Source: Brevibacillus laterosporus
GTDB lineage: Bacteria > Bacillota > Bacilli > Brevibacillales > Brevibacillaceae
Reading direction: 5' to 3'
Assembly: GCF_030489605.1 (NCBI RefSeq)
Contig: NZ_JAUKFY010000019.1
Coordinates: 1 to 64,000, forward strand
DNA: 64,000 bases
Part shown: piece after piece, positions 1 to 8,816 of the stretch
Position numbering within the stretch: position 1 is the first letter of the stretch
Layout of the letters: each line of letters opens with the position of its first letter
Position numbers and translations under genes: made by a program
The notes under the pieces: model-generated
Seen by the model: the letters and a program-made list of their open reading frames with translations, nothing else
The model's database searches: none
What the model was told of the DNA's origin: nothing

Positions 1-182
1 GGAACATTCGTTCGCTCTTCACCAGATGCGACTCTTATATAATATCATGTCTCTTTTTGTTTTGCAAGTCTTTTTTTCATTTACTTGCGAATCTTTTTTC
101 ATGAGCTTCAGAACATTGCGTCCGAGACAACGTAGATTAATATAGCATGTAGATACCCATTAAGTCAATAGCTTTTTTATTT
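1..182. other. Intergenic, left edge
   Basis: AT-rich sequence with no open reading frame or RNA I can identify. In Bacillus subtilis the ygxA gene lies beside an rRNA operon, so an rrn operon may start just outside this edge; that is inference from known gene order, not something visible here. Confidence 0.4.
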
Positions 183-1070
183 TTATTTTTCGTGTACTAC
201 CATATAGGCTTTTTCACGTAAAAACTCTACTTCTCCAGGCAAGAATACCTCGTGTAGTAACCCACGTTTAACCATCTTATCAAGCAAAAGTGGCATGCTT
301 TCTTTACATTCCTCTGATACAATTAGCTCAAACATTTGCTCCAGTCTCCATGGACGATACTCATTTTGCATTCGTTCCAAAAGAAATTCCGATCCTATTT
401 TTATTTTAGCCATCAATTGAATTTCGATTGGAAGCAAAAGCAATTCTATCCGCTTGTCCAAAAATTCTAAACTTGTTATAACTTCTTCATATAATTTATA
501 CACCGTAGGAGCTATTGTTTTTACTTTATAAAATACAGGCTCATCAAATATCTCGTCAGCTTCTACTAGCTCAAGACACGCCCAATGAAACAAAGCTTGC
601 AAAGCGTTCTGAAAAGAGTCTGGTATCTTTTGTTGCTGCAACAGTTCCTTAGCTTGAGAGAAATGATGTAATAATGCCATATAGTGTTTATAAATAAGCT
701 GCTTTTTCCTCTCACTTGGCAATTGGAGGAGGCAGGACATTTTATCTTTCATAAAATTAGATCTATCAAAGATTATATCTGCCTGTTTCAAAAGCTGTCT
801 TGCTCGTTTAGGAGCCCCTTGTAAACACCATTGCTGAATTTGCCACTGGCTAACAATGTGCTCCTCCAATGCGATTTTTTTAAATTGGTACTGTTTGACC
901 AGCCAATTAGGTTCGTGATCATTAACAACAATAAAGGATATGAGGTCAACACCCTCTGAAAGAAGTTTAATCTTTTCGGCTTGCTCGATAGCCATAACAG
1001 ACAAAACATCCGCATCCATGGTCTTTTCCCATAAATACTGCTGATGATATTCCAACAAACTCTCTTTCAT
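183..1070 (-). CDS. ygxA: Nucleotidyltransferase-like protein, YgxA family
   Basis: About 295 residues. It matches the B. subtilis YgxA pattern from memory: an N-terminal nucleotidyltransferase-like half (VLSVMAIEQ, a WLVKQYQF stretch, IIFDR near residue 100), then a mostly helical HEPN-like half containing VYKLYEEVI and LDKRIELLLL. Its substrate is unknown in the family. The start is uncertain: ATG at 1070 is preceded by GGGGAG, and GTG codons at 1082 and 1088 are also in frame. Its position as end gene of the perR-ygzB block is the conserved Bacillus arrangement. A role in rRNA or tRNA end processing would be speculation. Confidence 0.8.
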   Translation of the reverse strand: MKESLLEYHQQYLWEKTMDADVLSVMAIEQAEKIKLLSEGVDLISFIVVNDHEPNWLVKQYQFKKIALEEHIVSQWQIQQWCLQGAPKRARQLLKQADIIFDRSNFMKDKMSCLLQLPSERKKQLIYKHYMALLHHFSQAKELLQQQKIPDSFQNALQALFHWACLELVEADEIFDEPVFYKVKTIAPTVYKLYEEVITSLEFLDKRIELLLLPIEIQLMAKIKIGSEFLLERMQNEYRPWRLEQMFELIVSEECKESMPLLLDKMVKRGLLHEVFLPGEVEFLREKAYMVVHEK

Positions 1071-1315
1071 TGCTCCCCACACCCCCACTCCGGTTTTCTT
1101 ACTATATAATCACGAAAGCCTTAACTCCTTTACAGGTTCGCTAAATCAGGAAAGTTTCCTTCTTCACTATTAAAGTTACATTTCTGCAAAAACAACCTTG
1201 ATTAGAATGAGTATGCTTTACTTCCAACAAGCACATTCCAATATCCTGACGATCGAAATAACTATAAAACTTTTTTGAATCCTTATGCTATACTGACAAC
1301 GGGAGGTATGCACTT

Positions 1316-1732
1316 ATGAAAAATGTAGACCGTTTAAGTAAGATTAAGCGAATTCGCGGATGGGCTAATTGGAACATGCTTATCGGTATCATCCTCATGT
1401 ACATAGGGTATATATCTTTTGCCGGTTATTTATTCAAATGGTTTGCCGAGATTCCATTGCTTGGTACGCTTAGTCAACAGCTCAAAGGCTCTCATATGAC
1501 TTTTACCATCATCCTGATTATCGGCTTTCTGATGATGATGGTCAGTACCGTTCTATATATGGTATCCGGTATGGTCTCAACCACATCTCCACAGGTGCAG
1601 TGCCCTTCTTGTGGCAAAGTAACTAAAATGCTGGGAAAAGAAGATGCTTGTATGTTTTGCGGCCAACCGCTTTTACTAGAAGAGGATACTCCAGAACCCC
1701 CATCTTCTCTTGAACAGAAGATACGTTCTTAA
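1316..1732 (+). CDS. ygzB: YgzB-type membrane protein with zinc ribbon
   Basis: 138 residues. There are two transmembrane segments (about residues 18-42 and 62-88). A C-terminal treble-clef-like zinc ribbon follows, with CPSC near residue 97 and CMFC near 113. The SD GGGAGG lies 7-8 nt before ATG. The family (UPF0295/YgzB) sits between perR and ygxA in Bacillus, as here. Function is unknown; the cytosolic zinc ribbon after two membrane spans suggests a small membrane-anchored adaptor, which is inference. It runs opposite to its neighbours on both sides. Confidence 0.75.
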   Translation: MKNVDRLSKIKRIRGWANWNMLIGIILMYIGYISFAGYLFKWFAEIPLLGTLSQQLKGSHMTFTIILIIGFLMMMVSTVLYMVSGMVSTTSPQVQCPSCGKVTKMLGKEDACMFCGQPLLLEEDTPEPPSSLEQKIRS

Positions 1733-1783
1733 AGTAGTACAAAAAAACACCAGCCCACCATGCTCTTTCCTCAGCACATAGAA

Positions 1784-1820
1784 TAAAAAAAGGCAGCGAG
1801 AAAATCTCCTGCCTTTTTTT
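1784..1820. terminator. Bidirectional intrinsic terminator
   Basis: AAAAAAAGGCAG pairs with CTGCCTTTTTTT around an 11-nt loop. It lies between convergent ygzB and the GH18 gene and has a T-run on both strands. Confidence 0.85.
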
Positions 1821-1824
1821 CATG

Positions 1825-3561
1825 TTAATTTAAATTGCTATGAATATGCTGCCAAATCTCTGGCTCCTCAAAGCCGCGGCGCCATGAGGCAACTCCTGCT
1901 AAATCATATTTTTTTGAAACCTCTATCCGCTTTTTGAGTGAAGTCTCATCTTCTAGCCACATCTTGTATGTCGCGTTGTCTTGTTTATCAAAATAGCTCA
2001 CATAATTTTGTCCAGTAGCCTCATCATAAGTGGCTTTCAGATTACGCTCCTCCATCCACTTTTTAGCCCCCGACATGTACAAAGCGCGTGAGGACACCTT
2101 TACACTGCCATCATCTTGCTTTACTTCCTTCCATAAACGGGTATAGAAAGGCATACCCAGTAAAAGCTTCTCCTTAGGCACTTCCGTCAATACTTGCTTC
2201 AAGCCGTTCTCTACCCATGGCAGTGACGCTACAGAACCTGCTACAGGGCTAGAGCCCCAGTGTTCGTCGTAAGCCATCAGCATCGTGTAATCCACTGCTT
2301 CAGCTAAAGCCTTGCGATCTAAGAAATTAGACCAACGATCGCTCCCATGCATCATCGTAACATCAACAGACACCGTTAACTCCTGCTCGTGTAAATATGG
2401 TGTTAATTCACGAACAAATTGAACGAATCGCTGCTTGTCATCTAAATATACATCCTCAAAATCGATATTGATCCCGTCAACCTGATACAAATTAGCATAT
2501 TGCACAATTTGTGTAATCATCTTTTGACGAGTTTCAAAATCAGATAGCACTGCTTTTGTCCAGTCTGGATTAAATCCATTAGATACAACTGCCCATACTT
2601 TATATCCTTCGCGATGAGCCCATCTTACATAGGAAGCGTCCGCTTTATTGCCAACCGTTCCTTTGTCGTCTTTTAATTCAAACCAAGTAGGAGCTACCAC
2701 ATGCAATCCCGGCATTTTAGGGATGCTATCCAATTTAGGATTTCGATTAACCACTTGCTCCCAAACCACATTTAATTTTTGCCCGTCCGGCTTCCATGCA
2801 GTATTTCGTTCCTTTGGAGCATCAACATTCACTTCTACCTGATAAGAATCTAATTTCTTAACCTGATCCATTGGCAAATAACCAAGAACGCCTTCATTTG
2901 ATAAAAGATGATACCAGCCATTTGTTTCGTTTAAGATTGTTACCTTTTGACCGTCTGCAAGGTCAGAGACAATGGGACTTTCTTTAGTCGCATCTAATCT
3001 CATTGGTAATGTCTTATCTTTTTCAGAGACAACCTGTCCTTGCTGTATGGTATCGCCGTTGTTTTCCACTGAAATAACATCTTTGCCTTCCATTTTCCGC
3101 AAATGAATACCATATATTTTTTCTAGCGGGCTAACTGGAACGTATTTTTCCCCGTCAATAATTGTGACAGGTACACGTAAATCAACTGGTTTTTTATTAA
3201 CAAATGCTTGTAATTTTTCGCTCGGCATTTGGATAACTTTATCTTTGGTAGTAATGATCACTGAGCGACTAGGTTCATCCCAGAATAAGTGCTGGTCGAT
3301 TTGTTCCTTTAAAAATGAAAAAGGTAACAGCACCTCGTCTTCCTTCATTTGATAGGATTGCAAAACTGCCTTTCCTTTATGTACGATTACCTGTTGGCGC
3401 CCATCATACGGAGTAACTCGCTGATGACTACCGTATTGTACATACATCCAGATAAAATATCCTACTACAGCAAGTATGACCAAAAATAGCATCTTAGGAA
3501 AAAGCCTATTCCTTCTTCTTTTTCGCCTTGGACGTTTTGACGTCTCCAAATGTATGCTCAT
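1825..3561 (-). CDS. Glycoside hydrolase family 18 protein with SH3 domain
   Basis: About 578 residues. A highly basic N-terminus is followed by one membrane anchor (about 24-44), a copper-amine-oxidase-N-like region (50-165), a bacterial SH3-like domain (about 184-236) and a GH18 chitinase-like barrel. The barrel carries the DGINIDFED catalytic motif, with the acid Glu near residue 369. GH18 proteins of this build in spore formers act on peptidoglycan or spore cortex, so an envelope-anchored N-acetylglucosaminidase role is likely. An in-frame TTG at 3573 overlaps the GGGAGGAG ribosome site, so the ATG at 3561 is chosen. It lies between perR and ygzB, which are adjacent in B. subtilis, so it is an insertion relative to that order. 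Confidence 0.85.
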   Translation of the reverse strand: MSIHLETSKRPRRKRRRNRLFPKMLFLVILAVVGYFIWMYVQYGSHQRVTPYDGRQQVIVHKGKAVLQSYQMKEDEVLLPFSFLKEQIDQHLFWDEPSRSVIITTKDKVIQMPSEKLQAFVNKKPVDLRVPVTIIDGEKYVPVSPLEKIYGIHLRKMEGKDVISVENNGDTIQQGQVVSEKDKTLPMRLDATKESPIVSDLADGQKVTILNETNGWYHLLSNEGVLGYLPMDQVKKLDSYQVEVNVDAPKERNTAWKPDGQKLNVVWEQVVNRNPKLDSIPKMPGLHVVAPTWFELKDDKGTVGNKADASYVRWAHREGYKVWAVVSNGFNPDWTKAVLSDFETRQKMITQIVQYANLYQVDGINIDFEDVYLDDKQRFVQFVRELTPYLHEQELTVSVDVTMMHGSDRWSNFLDRKALAEAVDYTMLMAYDEHWGSSPVAGSVASLPWVENGLKQVLTEVPKEKLLLGMPFYTRLWKEVKQDDGSVKVSSRALYMSGAKKWMEERNLKATYDEATGQNYVSYFDKQDNATYKMWLEDETSLKKRIEVSKKYDLAGVASWRRGFEEPEIWQHIHSNLN

Positions 3562-3763
3562 GACTCCTCCCAATGTATCTCAGTTCTGTTTGTTCTTCAT
3601 TATAGAGACAGTTTTCAAAGCTATTTGGTTACAAACTTCTGTACATTTTGCGGTAAAATTCATAAAATGTCGAATCCTATTCTGTATAGCCACTTGTTCC
3701 TTAGCTCAGATGCGGTTAATGGAACTGATACGTCCTCTAGCCAATTTACGCTATCAAAATATA

Positions 3764-3812
3764 CAAAAAAAGAACCCTGCACGTCTCAAACAAACGACAT
3801 GAAGAGTTCTTC
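3764..3812 (-). terminator. perR terminator
   Basis: On the minus strand AAGAACTCT pairs, with bulges, with AGGGTTCTTTTTTT. It starts about 12 nt after the perR stop and ends in a long T-run. Confidence 0.6.
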
Positions 3813-3823
3813 CAAAACACCTG

Positions 3824-4264
3824 TCATTGCTTTGGCTTATTTTCTTGACAGCTTTGGCATACACCATAAACTTCCATGCGATGTCCAGAAACATGAAAGT
3901 TAGCTTGTTCACAGGCTGCTGCCTCTACCTGTGACAAGTACGGGAAGTGAAAATCCTGAATAGCCCCGCACTCAGAACAAATAATGTGATAATGTTCATC
4001 TTCTACATTCGCATCGAATCGACTGGAAGCATCTCCGTATGTTAATTCGCGAACCAACCCCGCTTCTTTAAATACTCGCAGGTTATTATAGATGGTTGCC
4101 ACGCTCATATTAGGAAATTTCCCTTCCAATGCTTTATAAATTTCATCAGCAGTTGGATGAGTCATCGTCTCAAGTAAATACGCTAATATGGCATGACGTT
4201 GCGGAGTCATACGAACACCTTGATTCTTTAAAATCTCGACAGCTCTCTCGACTTGTTGCATCAT
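3824..4264 (-). CDS. perR: Peroxide-responsive repressor PerR (Fur family)
   Basis: About 146 residues, matching the family length. A winged helix ([23 protein letters not shown]) is followed by the regulatory metal site: His in THPTADEIY, Asp in SRFD, then HYH and a later Asp in QDFHFP. These are the His/Asp ligands oxidised by H2O2 in PerR. Two CxxC pairs (CSEC, CQSC) form the structural zinc site. PerR with Fe or Mn represses catalase, heme and peroxidase genes. GTG at 4279 and ATG at 4270 overlap the GAGG ribosome site, so ATG 4264 is preferred. A Per box upstream indicates autoregulation. Confidence 0.93.
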   Translation of the reverse strand: MMQQVERAVEILKNQGVRMTPQRHAILAYLLETMTHPTADEIYKALEGKFPNMSVATIYNNLRVFKEAGLVRELTYGDASSRFDANVEDEHYHIICSECGAIQDFHFPYLSQVEAAACEQANFHVSGHRMEVYGVCQSCQENKPKQ

Positions 4265-4306
4265 CGCCATGCACCTCACATAATATGACCTTTAAAAAGT
4301 AAGTAA

Positions 4307-4355
4307 TTAGAAATATTCTTATACGTTAACAATAATCTAATTAGAATTGTTATAA
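4307..4355 (-). promoter_or_regulatory. Per-box-like operators upstream of perR
   Basis: TTAGAATTGTTATAA at 4341-4355 matches the Per box TTATAATNATTATAA at 12 of 14 defined positions. A weaker copy, TTAGAAATATTCTTA (10 of 14), lies at 4307-4321. A possible promoter, TTGTTA-17-TAATTA read on the minus strand, lies between them. PerR autoregulation is established in B. subtilis; binding here is inferred. Confidence 0.6.
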
Positions 4356-4459
4356 ATAAGTGTACGCTGATTCTGGAGGTTCGTCAATAACAAGCTTGCA
4401 TTTGGGCTTTGTTTCCCTTATTAGCTTGTCCAATCCTCTCTTTTTTTCAAAAGTTCCAG

Positions 4460-5137
4460 TTAAGATGTCTTCTTCGCTGACACTCTTGGCTTCTTGTTTA
4501 CTTTTCGAGCTTTCTTGCGTGTTGGGCATACATCCTCTAAGGGGCAAATGTCACATTGCGGGCTTTGTGCCTTGCAGTGATAACGACCGAAAAAGATCAT
4601 ACGATGATGAGTGTCTGACCAATCCTTCTTGGGAATCTTTTTCATAAGGATTTCTTCTACCTGAACAGGAGTAGCTTCGTCAGGACAAAATCCCAATCGT
4701 TTTGATATTCGCTCTACATGTGTATCTACAGCGATAGCAGGCACCCCAAATGCAACACTGACTACAACGTTTGCCGTTTTCCGTCCAACGCCAGGCAGCT
4801 TTACCAGCTCTTCATGCTTGTTAGGCACTTCTCCTCCGTATTCTTCCAACAACAGACGACAGAGCGACTGGATGTGTTTAGCCTTGTTTTTATAAAGACC
4901 AATTTGTCTAATATCGTCCTGGAGCTCTTCTAGCGAAACCTTTAAATAGTCTTCCGGGGTCTTATACTTTTGAAATAGGTGTTCTGTCACTTGGTTTACT
5001 TTTTTATCTGTACACTGCGCTGACAACAGTACCGCAATCGTCAACTCAAACGCGTTACTATGAGTAAGCTCACAATGCGCATCAGGAAACATATCCGCCA
5101 GCGTCTGTAAAAATAATTTCATGGATAATCGACGCAT
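4460..5137 (-). CDS. nth: Endonuclease III (DNA glycosylase/AP lyase)
   Basis: 225 residues. It has the helix-hairpin-helix LPGVGRKTANVV near residue 115, the catalytic Lys in LSAQCTDKKVN near 45, and the catalytic Asp in VDTHVERIS near 139. The [4Fe-4S] ligand pattern C-x6-C-x2-C-x5-C (CKAQSPQC..C..C) is near the C-terminus. It removes oxidised pyrimidines and nicks the abasic site. GGAGGG lies 9 nt before ATG 5137; a second ATG five codons in is possible. The 180-nt gap to perR holds the Per boxes, so the two are probably separate transcripts. Confidence 0.93.
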   Translation of the reverse strand: MRRLSMKLFLQTLADMFPDAHCELTHSNAFELTIAVLLSAQCTDKKVNQVTEHLFQKYKTPEDYLKVSLEELQDDIRQIGLYKNKAKHIQSLCRLLLEEYGGEVPNKHEELVKLPGVGRKTANVVVSVAFGVPAIAVDTHVERISKRLGFCPDEATPVQVEEILMKKIPKKDWSDTHHRMIFFGRYHCKAQSPQCDICPLEDVCPTRKKARKVNKKPRVSAKKTS

Positions 5138-5219
5138 TTCCTTTTCCCTCCTACTATACTCCGAACCAGTTTTACTTTATGCATGCGTTCTATTGTAACA
5201 TATGAAAAAATTTGATGAA

Positions 5220-5314
5220 CCCTCTTCCACTAGGGAATTCCATAGTGAAAAAAAGGAAGAGGGCACATGTATAAGCACCATAGATATTTGAATGTAATTC
5301 GGCTGAAGAAATGA
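5220..5314 (+). promoter_or_regulatory. Leader hairpin with 15-codon ORF
   Basis: CCCTCTTCC at 5220-5228 pairs perfectly with GGAAGAGGG at 5255-5263. Inner CACTA and TAGTG also pair. The 3' arm is the apparent SD of a tiny ORF at 5267-5314 (encoding MYKHHRYLNVIRLKK). The structure lies ahead of the SDR gene at 5382. The pairing is directly visible; function is inferred. Confidence 0.35.
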
Positions 5315-5381
5315 AAAAACAGGTAAATCTAGGCATTTCATAGAATGATGAATGAACAAGAGGTGCAGAGGAGGAACTTTC

Positions 5382-6308
5382 GTGAAAGTCTTTATAACAG
5401 GCGGGTCAGGATTTGTAGGTCATGGCATTATTGCCGCCTTACTAGAAGCTTCCCATGAGGTACACTGCTTACTTAGACAAGGCTCCGAGTCAAAAATCAA
5501 ACAATTGTTTTCGAAGGCCGATCACTTCCATCTTCATACGGGGGACATTTTTGAAATAGACTCTCTTCGTGCAGCGATGCGAGAGTGTGATGCGGTTATT
5601 CATTTAGTAGGTATTATAAGAGAACAGGCTGGTAAAAAAATTACTTTCTCCCGAATTCATGTTGAAGGGACACGCAATGTACTGCAAGTAGCGAAAGAGC
5701 TGTCTATTCACCGCTTTATATTCATGAGCGCACTTGGTACGCGCCCTCAAGCTGTTAGTGGCTACCATCAGACAAAGTATGAAGCGGAACAACTTATAAA
5801 AGCCTCTGGAATCCCTTATGTGATATTTCGCCCCTCCGTTATTTTTGGTCCAGGCGATGAATTCGTCACTATGCTGGCTGATTTAGTGCGTCTTCCTTTT
5901 ACTCCTGTCATTGGAAGCGGTACATATCTCTTGCAGCCTGTGTCTCGGAAAACAGTAGCAGAGATGTTTACGCAAGCACTCGCTAGTGAGCTAGCTACTA
6001 ATCAGATATATGAAGTAGGCGGTCCCCACAAGCTCTCCTATATGCAAATTCTACAGCACATTGGACATGCGATTGGAAAATCACATGTAAGAACGCTTCA
6101 TGTACCACTATGGATGATGAAGCCTATCGTTACAATGATGCAAGGGTTTTCCTTTTTTCCTATCACCACAACTCAGTTAACGATGCTACAAGAAGGTAAT
6201 TTTTGCGAAGATAGCGAGAAATTATACAAAGATTTTCAGATTAACAAAATTGAATTCTCTTCTGGTATATCCGAATATCTTTCACAGATTAGAACAAAGA
6301 CCAGATAA
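5382..6308 (+). CDS. Atypical SDR: NAD(P)-dependent epimerase-like protein
   Basis: About 308 residues. The Rossmann motif GGSGFVG is at the very N-terminus, IHLVGI follows the fourth strand, and the YxxxK catalytic pair is YHQTK near residue 137. It resembles the complex-I NDUFA9-like atypical SDRs, which bind NAD(P)H and often act on quinone- or lipid-linked substrates. The actual substrate cannot be read from sequence. GTG 5382 follows a strong AGAGGAGGAA site; a longer in-frame start at 5352 lacks an SD. It is a monocistronic gene ending in a strong terminator. Confidence 0.8.
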   Translation: MKVFITGGSGFVGHGIIAALLEASHEVHCLLRQGSESKIKQLFSKADHFHLHTGDIFEIDSLRAAMRECDAVIHLVGIIREQAGKKITFSRIHVEGTRNVLQVAKELSIHRFIFMSALGTRPQAVSGYHQTKYEAEQLIKASGIPYVIFRPSVIFGPGDEFVTMLADLVRLPFTPVIGSGTYLLQPVSRKTVAEMFTQALASELATNQIYEVGGPHKLSYMQILQHIGHAIGKSHVRTLHVPLWMMKPIVTMMQGFSFFPITTTQLTMLQEGNFCEDSEKLYKDFQINKIEFSSGISEYLSQIRTKTR

Positions 6309-6326
6309 ATTGAAGGAGTTAGAATG

Positions 6327-6372
6327 AAAAACAGCCTTTCCTTATACACACATATAAGAAAAAGGCTGTTTT
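6327..6372. terminator. Bidirectional terminator
   Basis: AAAACAGCCTTTCCTTATA pairs imperfectly with TATAAGAAAAAGGCTGTTTT between the convergent SDR and adenosyltransferase genes. Confidence 0.85.
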
Positions 6373-6377
6373 GATAT

Positions 6378-6926
6378 TTATTCATGTAAATTAGGTTCAG
6401 TTTCTCCTAGCTGACTATTAACATACCGAGCTGCAACAAATAAAAAGTCCGATAAACGGTTCAAATATTTAATAGCAATTGGATTAATTGGTTCTGTCTC
6501 CATAAGCTCGGTTGCTCCGCGTTCAGCACGTCTTACTACCGTGCGAGCTACGTGAAGAGCAGCACCGGCAGGATGACCTCCTGGCAAAACAAAATTAGTC
6601 AGCGGGAGTAGCTTCGCATCTAAATAATCGATTTGTTTTTCTAAATAATCTACGTCCTCATCAACGATCGGCCAACCTACCTTTTTCCCTTCAGGTGTAG
6701 CTAGCTCTGCTCCAATATGAAATAACTTGGTTTGGATCAGATGAAACGTTTCTAACAGTTCAGCCAACTTATGCTCTTTAGGTAAAAAAGATACTGCTGC
6801 CCCAACATGCGAGTTAGCCTCATCGCACGTTCCGTATACTTCTACTCGTGGTGCATGCTTAGGAACACGTACGCCATAAACTAAAGATGTTTGACCTTTG
6901 TCTCCTGTTTTTGTATAAATCTTCAT
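6378..6926 (-). CDS. PduO-type cob(I)alamin adenosyltransferase
   Basis: 182 residues. It has the N-terminal KIYTKTGDKGQTSL ATP-binding motif, YGTCDEANSHVGAA, and the C-terminal VVRRAERGATEL and LNRLSDFLFVAAR signatures of the PduO/YvqK ATR family. It transfers the adenosyl group of ATP to reduced corrinoid to make coenzyme B12. It is the last gene of a minus-strand run (bcp, M42 peptidase, methyltransferase, ATR) with small gaps. No cobalamin riboswitch or B12-dependent enzyme is visible nearby, so it probably serves salvage. Confidence 0.92.
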   Translation of the reverse strand: MKIYTKTGDKGQTSLVYGVRVPKHAPRVEVYGTCDEANSHVGAAVSFLPKEHKLAELLETFHLIQTKLFHIGAELATPEGKKVGWPIVDEDVDYLEKQIDYLDAKLLPLTNFVLPGGHPAGAALHVARTVVRRAERGATELMETEPINPIAIKYLNRLSDFLFVAARYVNSQLGETEPNLHE

Positions 6927-6969
6927 GTCATACCCACCTTTTCTTCATTTTTATAAGCAACGTAAATAA

Positions 6970-7728
6970 TTACGCCGGGCTAGCCACTATAATGAATTCA
7001 GTACTAGTTGCATCAAATGGAGCTTTTGCAAAGCTACCGTAGCGCTCCAAAACCTTAAAACCAGCTAAACGAAGTAAATGATGCAATTCTGTCGGGAAGA
7101 CGTAACGCAATGTAAAGCGTCCAGTTACACGCTCCTGCATTTTTCCATTTTGATCCAGACGTTCATAGCTGCGTGTCACTTCTGCTAATTGTTGAAAATA
7201 ATCGTAGCGAGTAAAATCATACATCGCAACTTCCTGTCCATCTCCCAACGGATACATGCCACGAAGCGTCAATTTTTCGCTCTCTTCATAAAGATGCTTG
7301 ATATGTGGTACAAAGACATTAAAGACTAGCTTACCACCAGGCTGAAGATGGTCTCGTATACAGCGCAATGCCTTCATCTGTTCCTGAATATGAAGCAAAT
7401 GTAAAAAGGAGCGATAGGGTATCATGATTAAGCCAAACTTTTTTCCTAAGGAGAATTGACGCATATCCCCTTGAACAAAAGACAAATGCTCGATCACACC
7501 AGCTTCTTCTGCCTTTGTTACGGCTTTTGCCAACATTTCCTGAGAAATTTCAAGCCCAGTCATGCTGATGCCTGCCTTAGCAAGCGGAATGGTTACTCGT
7601 CCGGTCCCACACCCTAATTCTAAAACTTCCCCTTTTGCTGCTTTAGCATATTCTTCGTAAAAAGCCAAATCTCCTGCTAATCCTTGCTGTGTGAGATCAT
7701 AATAGTCAGCCCAATGATACATATTCAT
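6970..7728 (-). CDS. Class I SAM-dependent methyltransferase
   Basis: About 252 residues. The SAM-binding glycine motif VLELGCGTGRVTIPLA is near residue 35, GLEIS supplies the acidic ribose-binding residue, and FVQGDMRQF and a PYRSF motif follow. It resembles generic small-molecule or ubiquinone/menaquinone-type methyltransferases; the acceptor is unknown. ATG 7728 is 7 nt from GGAGGG; GTG 7731 is an alternative. It starts about 12 nt after the M42 peptidase stop, indicating cotranscription. Confidence 0.8.
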   Translation of the reverse strand: MNMYHWADYYDLTQQGLAGDLAFYEEYAKAAKGEVLELGCGTGRVTIPLAKAGISMTGLEISQEMLAKAVTKAEEAGVIEHLSFVQGDMRQFSLGKKFGLIMIPYRSFLHLLHIQEQMKALRCIRDHLQPGGKLVFNVFVPHIKHLYEESEKLTLRGMYPLGDGQEVAMYDFTRYDYFQQLAEVTRSYERLDQNGKMQERVTGRFTLRYVFPTELHHLLRLAGFKVLERYGSFAKAPFDATSTEFIIVASPA

Positions 7729-7739
7729 CACTGACCCTC

Positions 7740-8789
7740 CTATACTACCAACTCGTCCGATAAAATATAAGCCATGATTAATTTAGCAGTATTGTCAAAA
7801 GCAGAGGAATGAGTACGCTCATGCGAGTGAGAGGCATCTACACCAGGTCCAATCAATCCATGAACAATATCATATCCAGCTCGCAGTGCGGCACTAGCAT
7901 CGGAACCATAATACGGATAAATATCAACCTGATAATTAAGTCCGTTTTCATCAGCCAATGCAACTAATTTCTTGCGGAATCCATAATGATAAGGTCCAGA
8001 GGAATCCTTGGCGCAGATAGAAACACAATATTCATCAGTTGTTTGGCCCGCACCGATAGCTCCCATATCCACTGCCAAATACTCTACAGTAGCTGCCGGA
8101 ATGCTTGAATTACCGCCGTACCCAATCTCCTCATTATTACTGATCAAAAAATGTGTCGTGTACGGCAGCTCTAGCTTATCTTCCTGAACTGCTTTTATTA
8201 TACCTAAAAGAATGGCTACGCTTGCTTTATCATCTAAGTGGCGGGATTTCACGAATCCGCTCTCTGTAACAGTCGTGCGAGGATCAAAAGAGACAAAATC
8301 ACCAACGCTAATTCCAAGAGCCTTGACCTCTTGAGCATCCGTCACCTTTTCGTCCAGTCTGACCTCCATCAAATCTTCTGTACGCTCTGCCTTGCCGCTG
8401 TCGCGATACACGTGAACAGATGCTTTAGAAGTTAAGATTGTTCCTGTATACAGGCGTCCCCCAGCTGTTTCAATCTGGCAGTGCTCACCTTCGATCGCAT
8501 TCCATGCATAGCCGCCCACCATGGAAAGCTTGAGACGTCCATTGCTTTTTATTTCTTTCACCATAGCACCGAGTGTATCTACATGAGCCGTTAACAAGCG
8601 ATGCTTATCATTGTTGCGTCCTGATATTGTCGCTAGCAATGCCCCTTTATTAGTACGTTCAACATGTACACCGCTTTTGCTCAATTCCTCAGTTACCCAG
8701 GAAATTACTTGATTGGTGTTACCAGATGGACTTGGAATTTGTGCCAATTTGACAAATGTATCAATCATGTAAGACAGGGACAAGTTCAT
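7740..8789 (-). CDS. M42 family metallopeptidase (glutamyl aminopeptidase type)
   Basis: 349 residues. The co-catalytic metal ligands of M42 are present: His/Asp in TAHVDTLGA near residue 70, Asp in SRHLDDKAS near 185, the catalytic Glu pair in NNEEIGYGG near 216, Asp in VDMGAIG, and a C-terminal His in THSSAFDN. Family members (YsdC, FrvX, PepA-like) are cytosolic tetrahedral aminopeptidases that trim peptides. A GAGGAGAGGAA site precedes ATG 8789. It lies 27 nt downstream of bcp in the same direction. Confidence 0.9.
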   Translation of the reverse strand: MNLSLSYMIDTFVKLAQIPSPSGNTNQVISWVTEELSKSGVHVERTNKGALLATISGRNNDKHRLLTAHVDTLGAMVKEIKSNGRLKLSMVGGYAWNAIEGEHCQIETAGGRLYTGTILTSKASVHVYRDSGKAERTEDLMEVRLDEKVTDAQEVKALGISVGDFVSFDPRTTVTESGFVKSRHLDDKASVAILLGIIKAVQEDKLELPYTTHFLISNNEEIGYGGNSSIPAATVEYLAVDMGAIGAGQTTDEYCVSICAKDSSGPYHYGFRKKLVALADENGLNYQVDIYPYYGSDASAALRAGYDIVHGLIGPGVDASHSHERTHSSAFDNTAKLIMAYILSDELVV

Positions 8790-8816
8790 CGAATTCTTCC
8801 TCTCCTCTTGCTGTTT

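Noticed and set aside
3476-3903. Overlapping plus-strand ORFs near perR
   Set aside because: They are shadows of the GH18 start and perR end and lack SDs.
6378-6926. Cobalamin riboswitch for the adenosyltransferase
   Set aside because: The gene is internal to an operon and no B12-box sequence is seen upstream.
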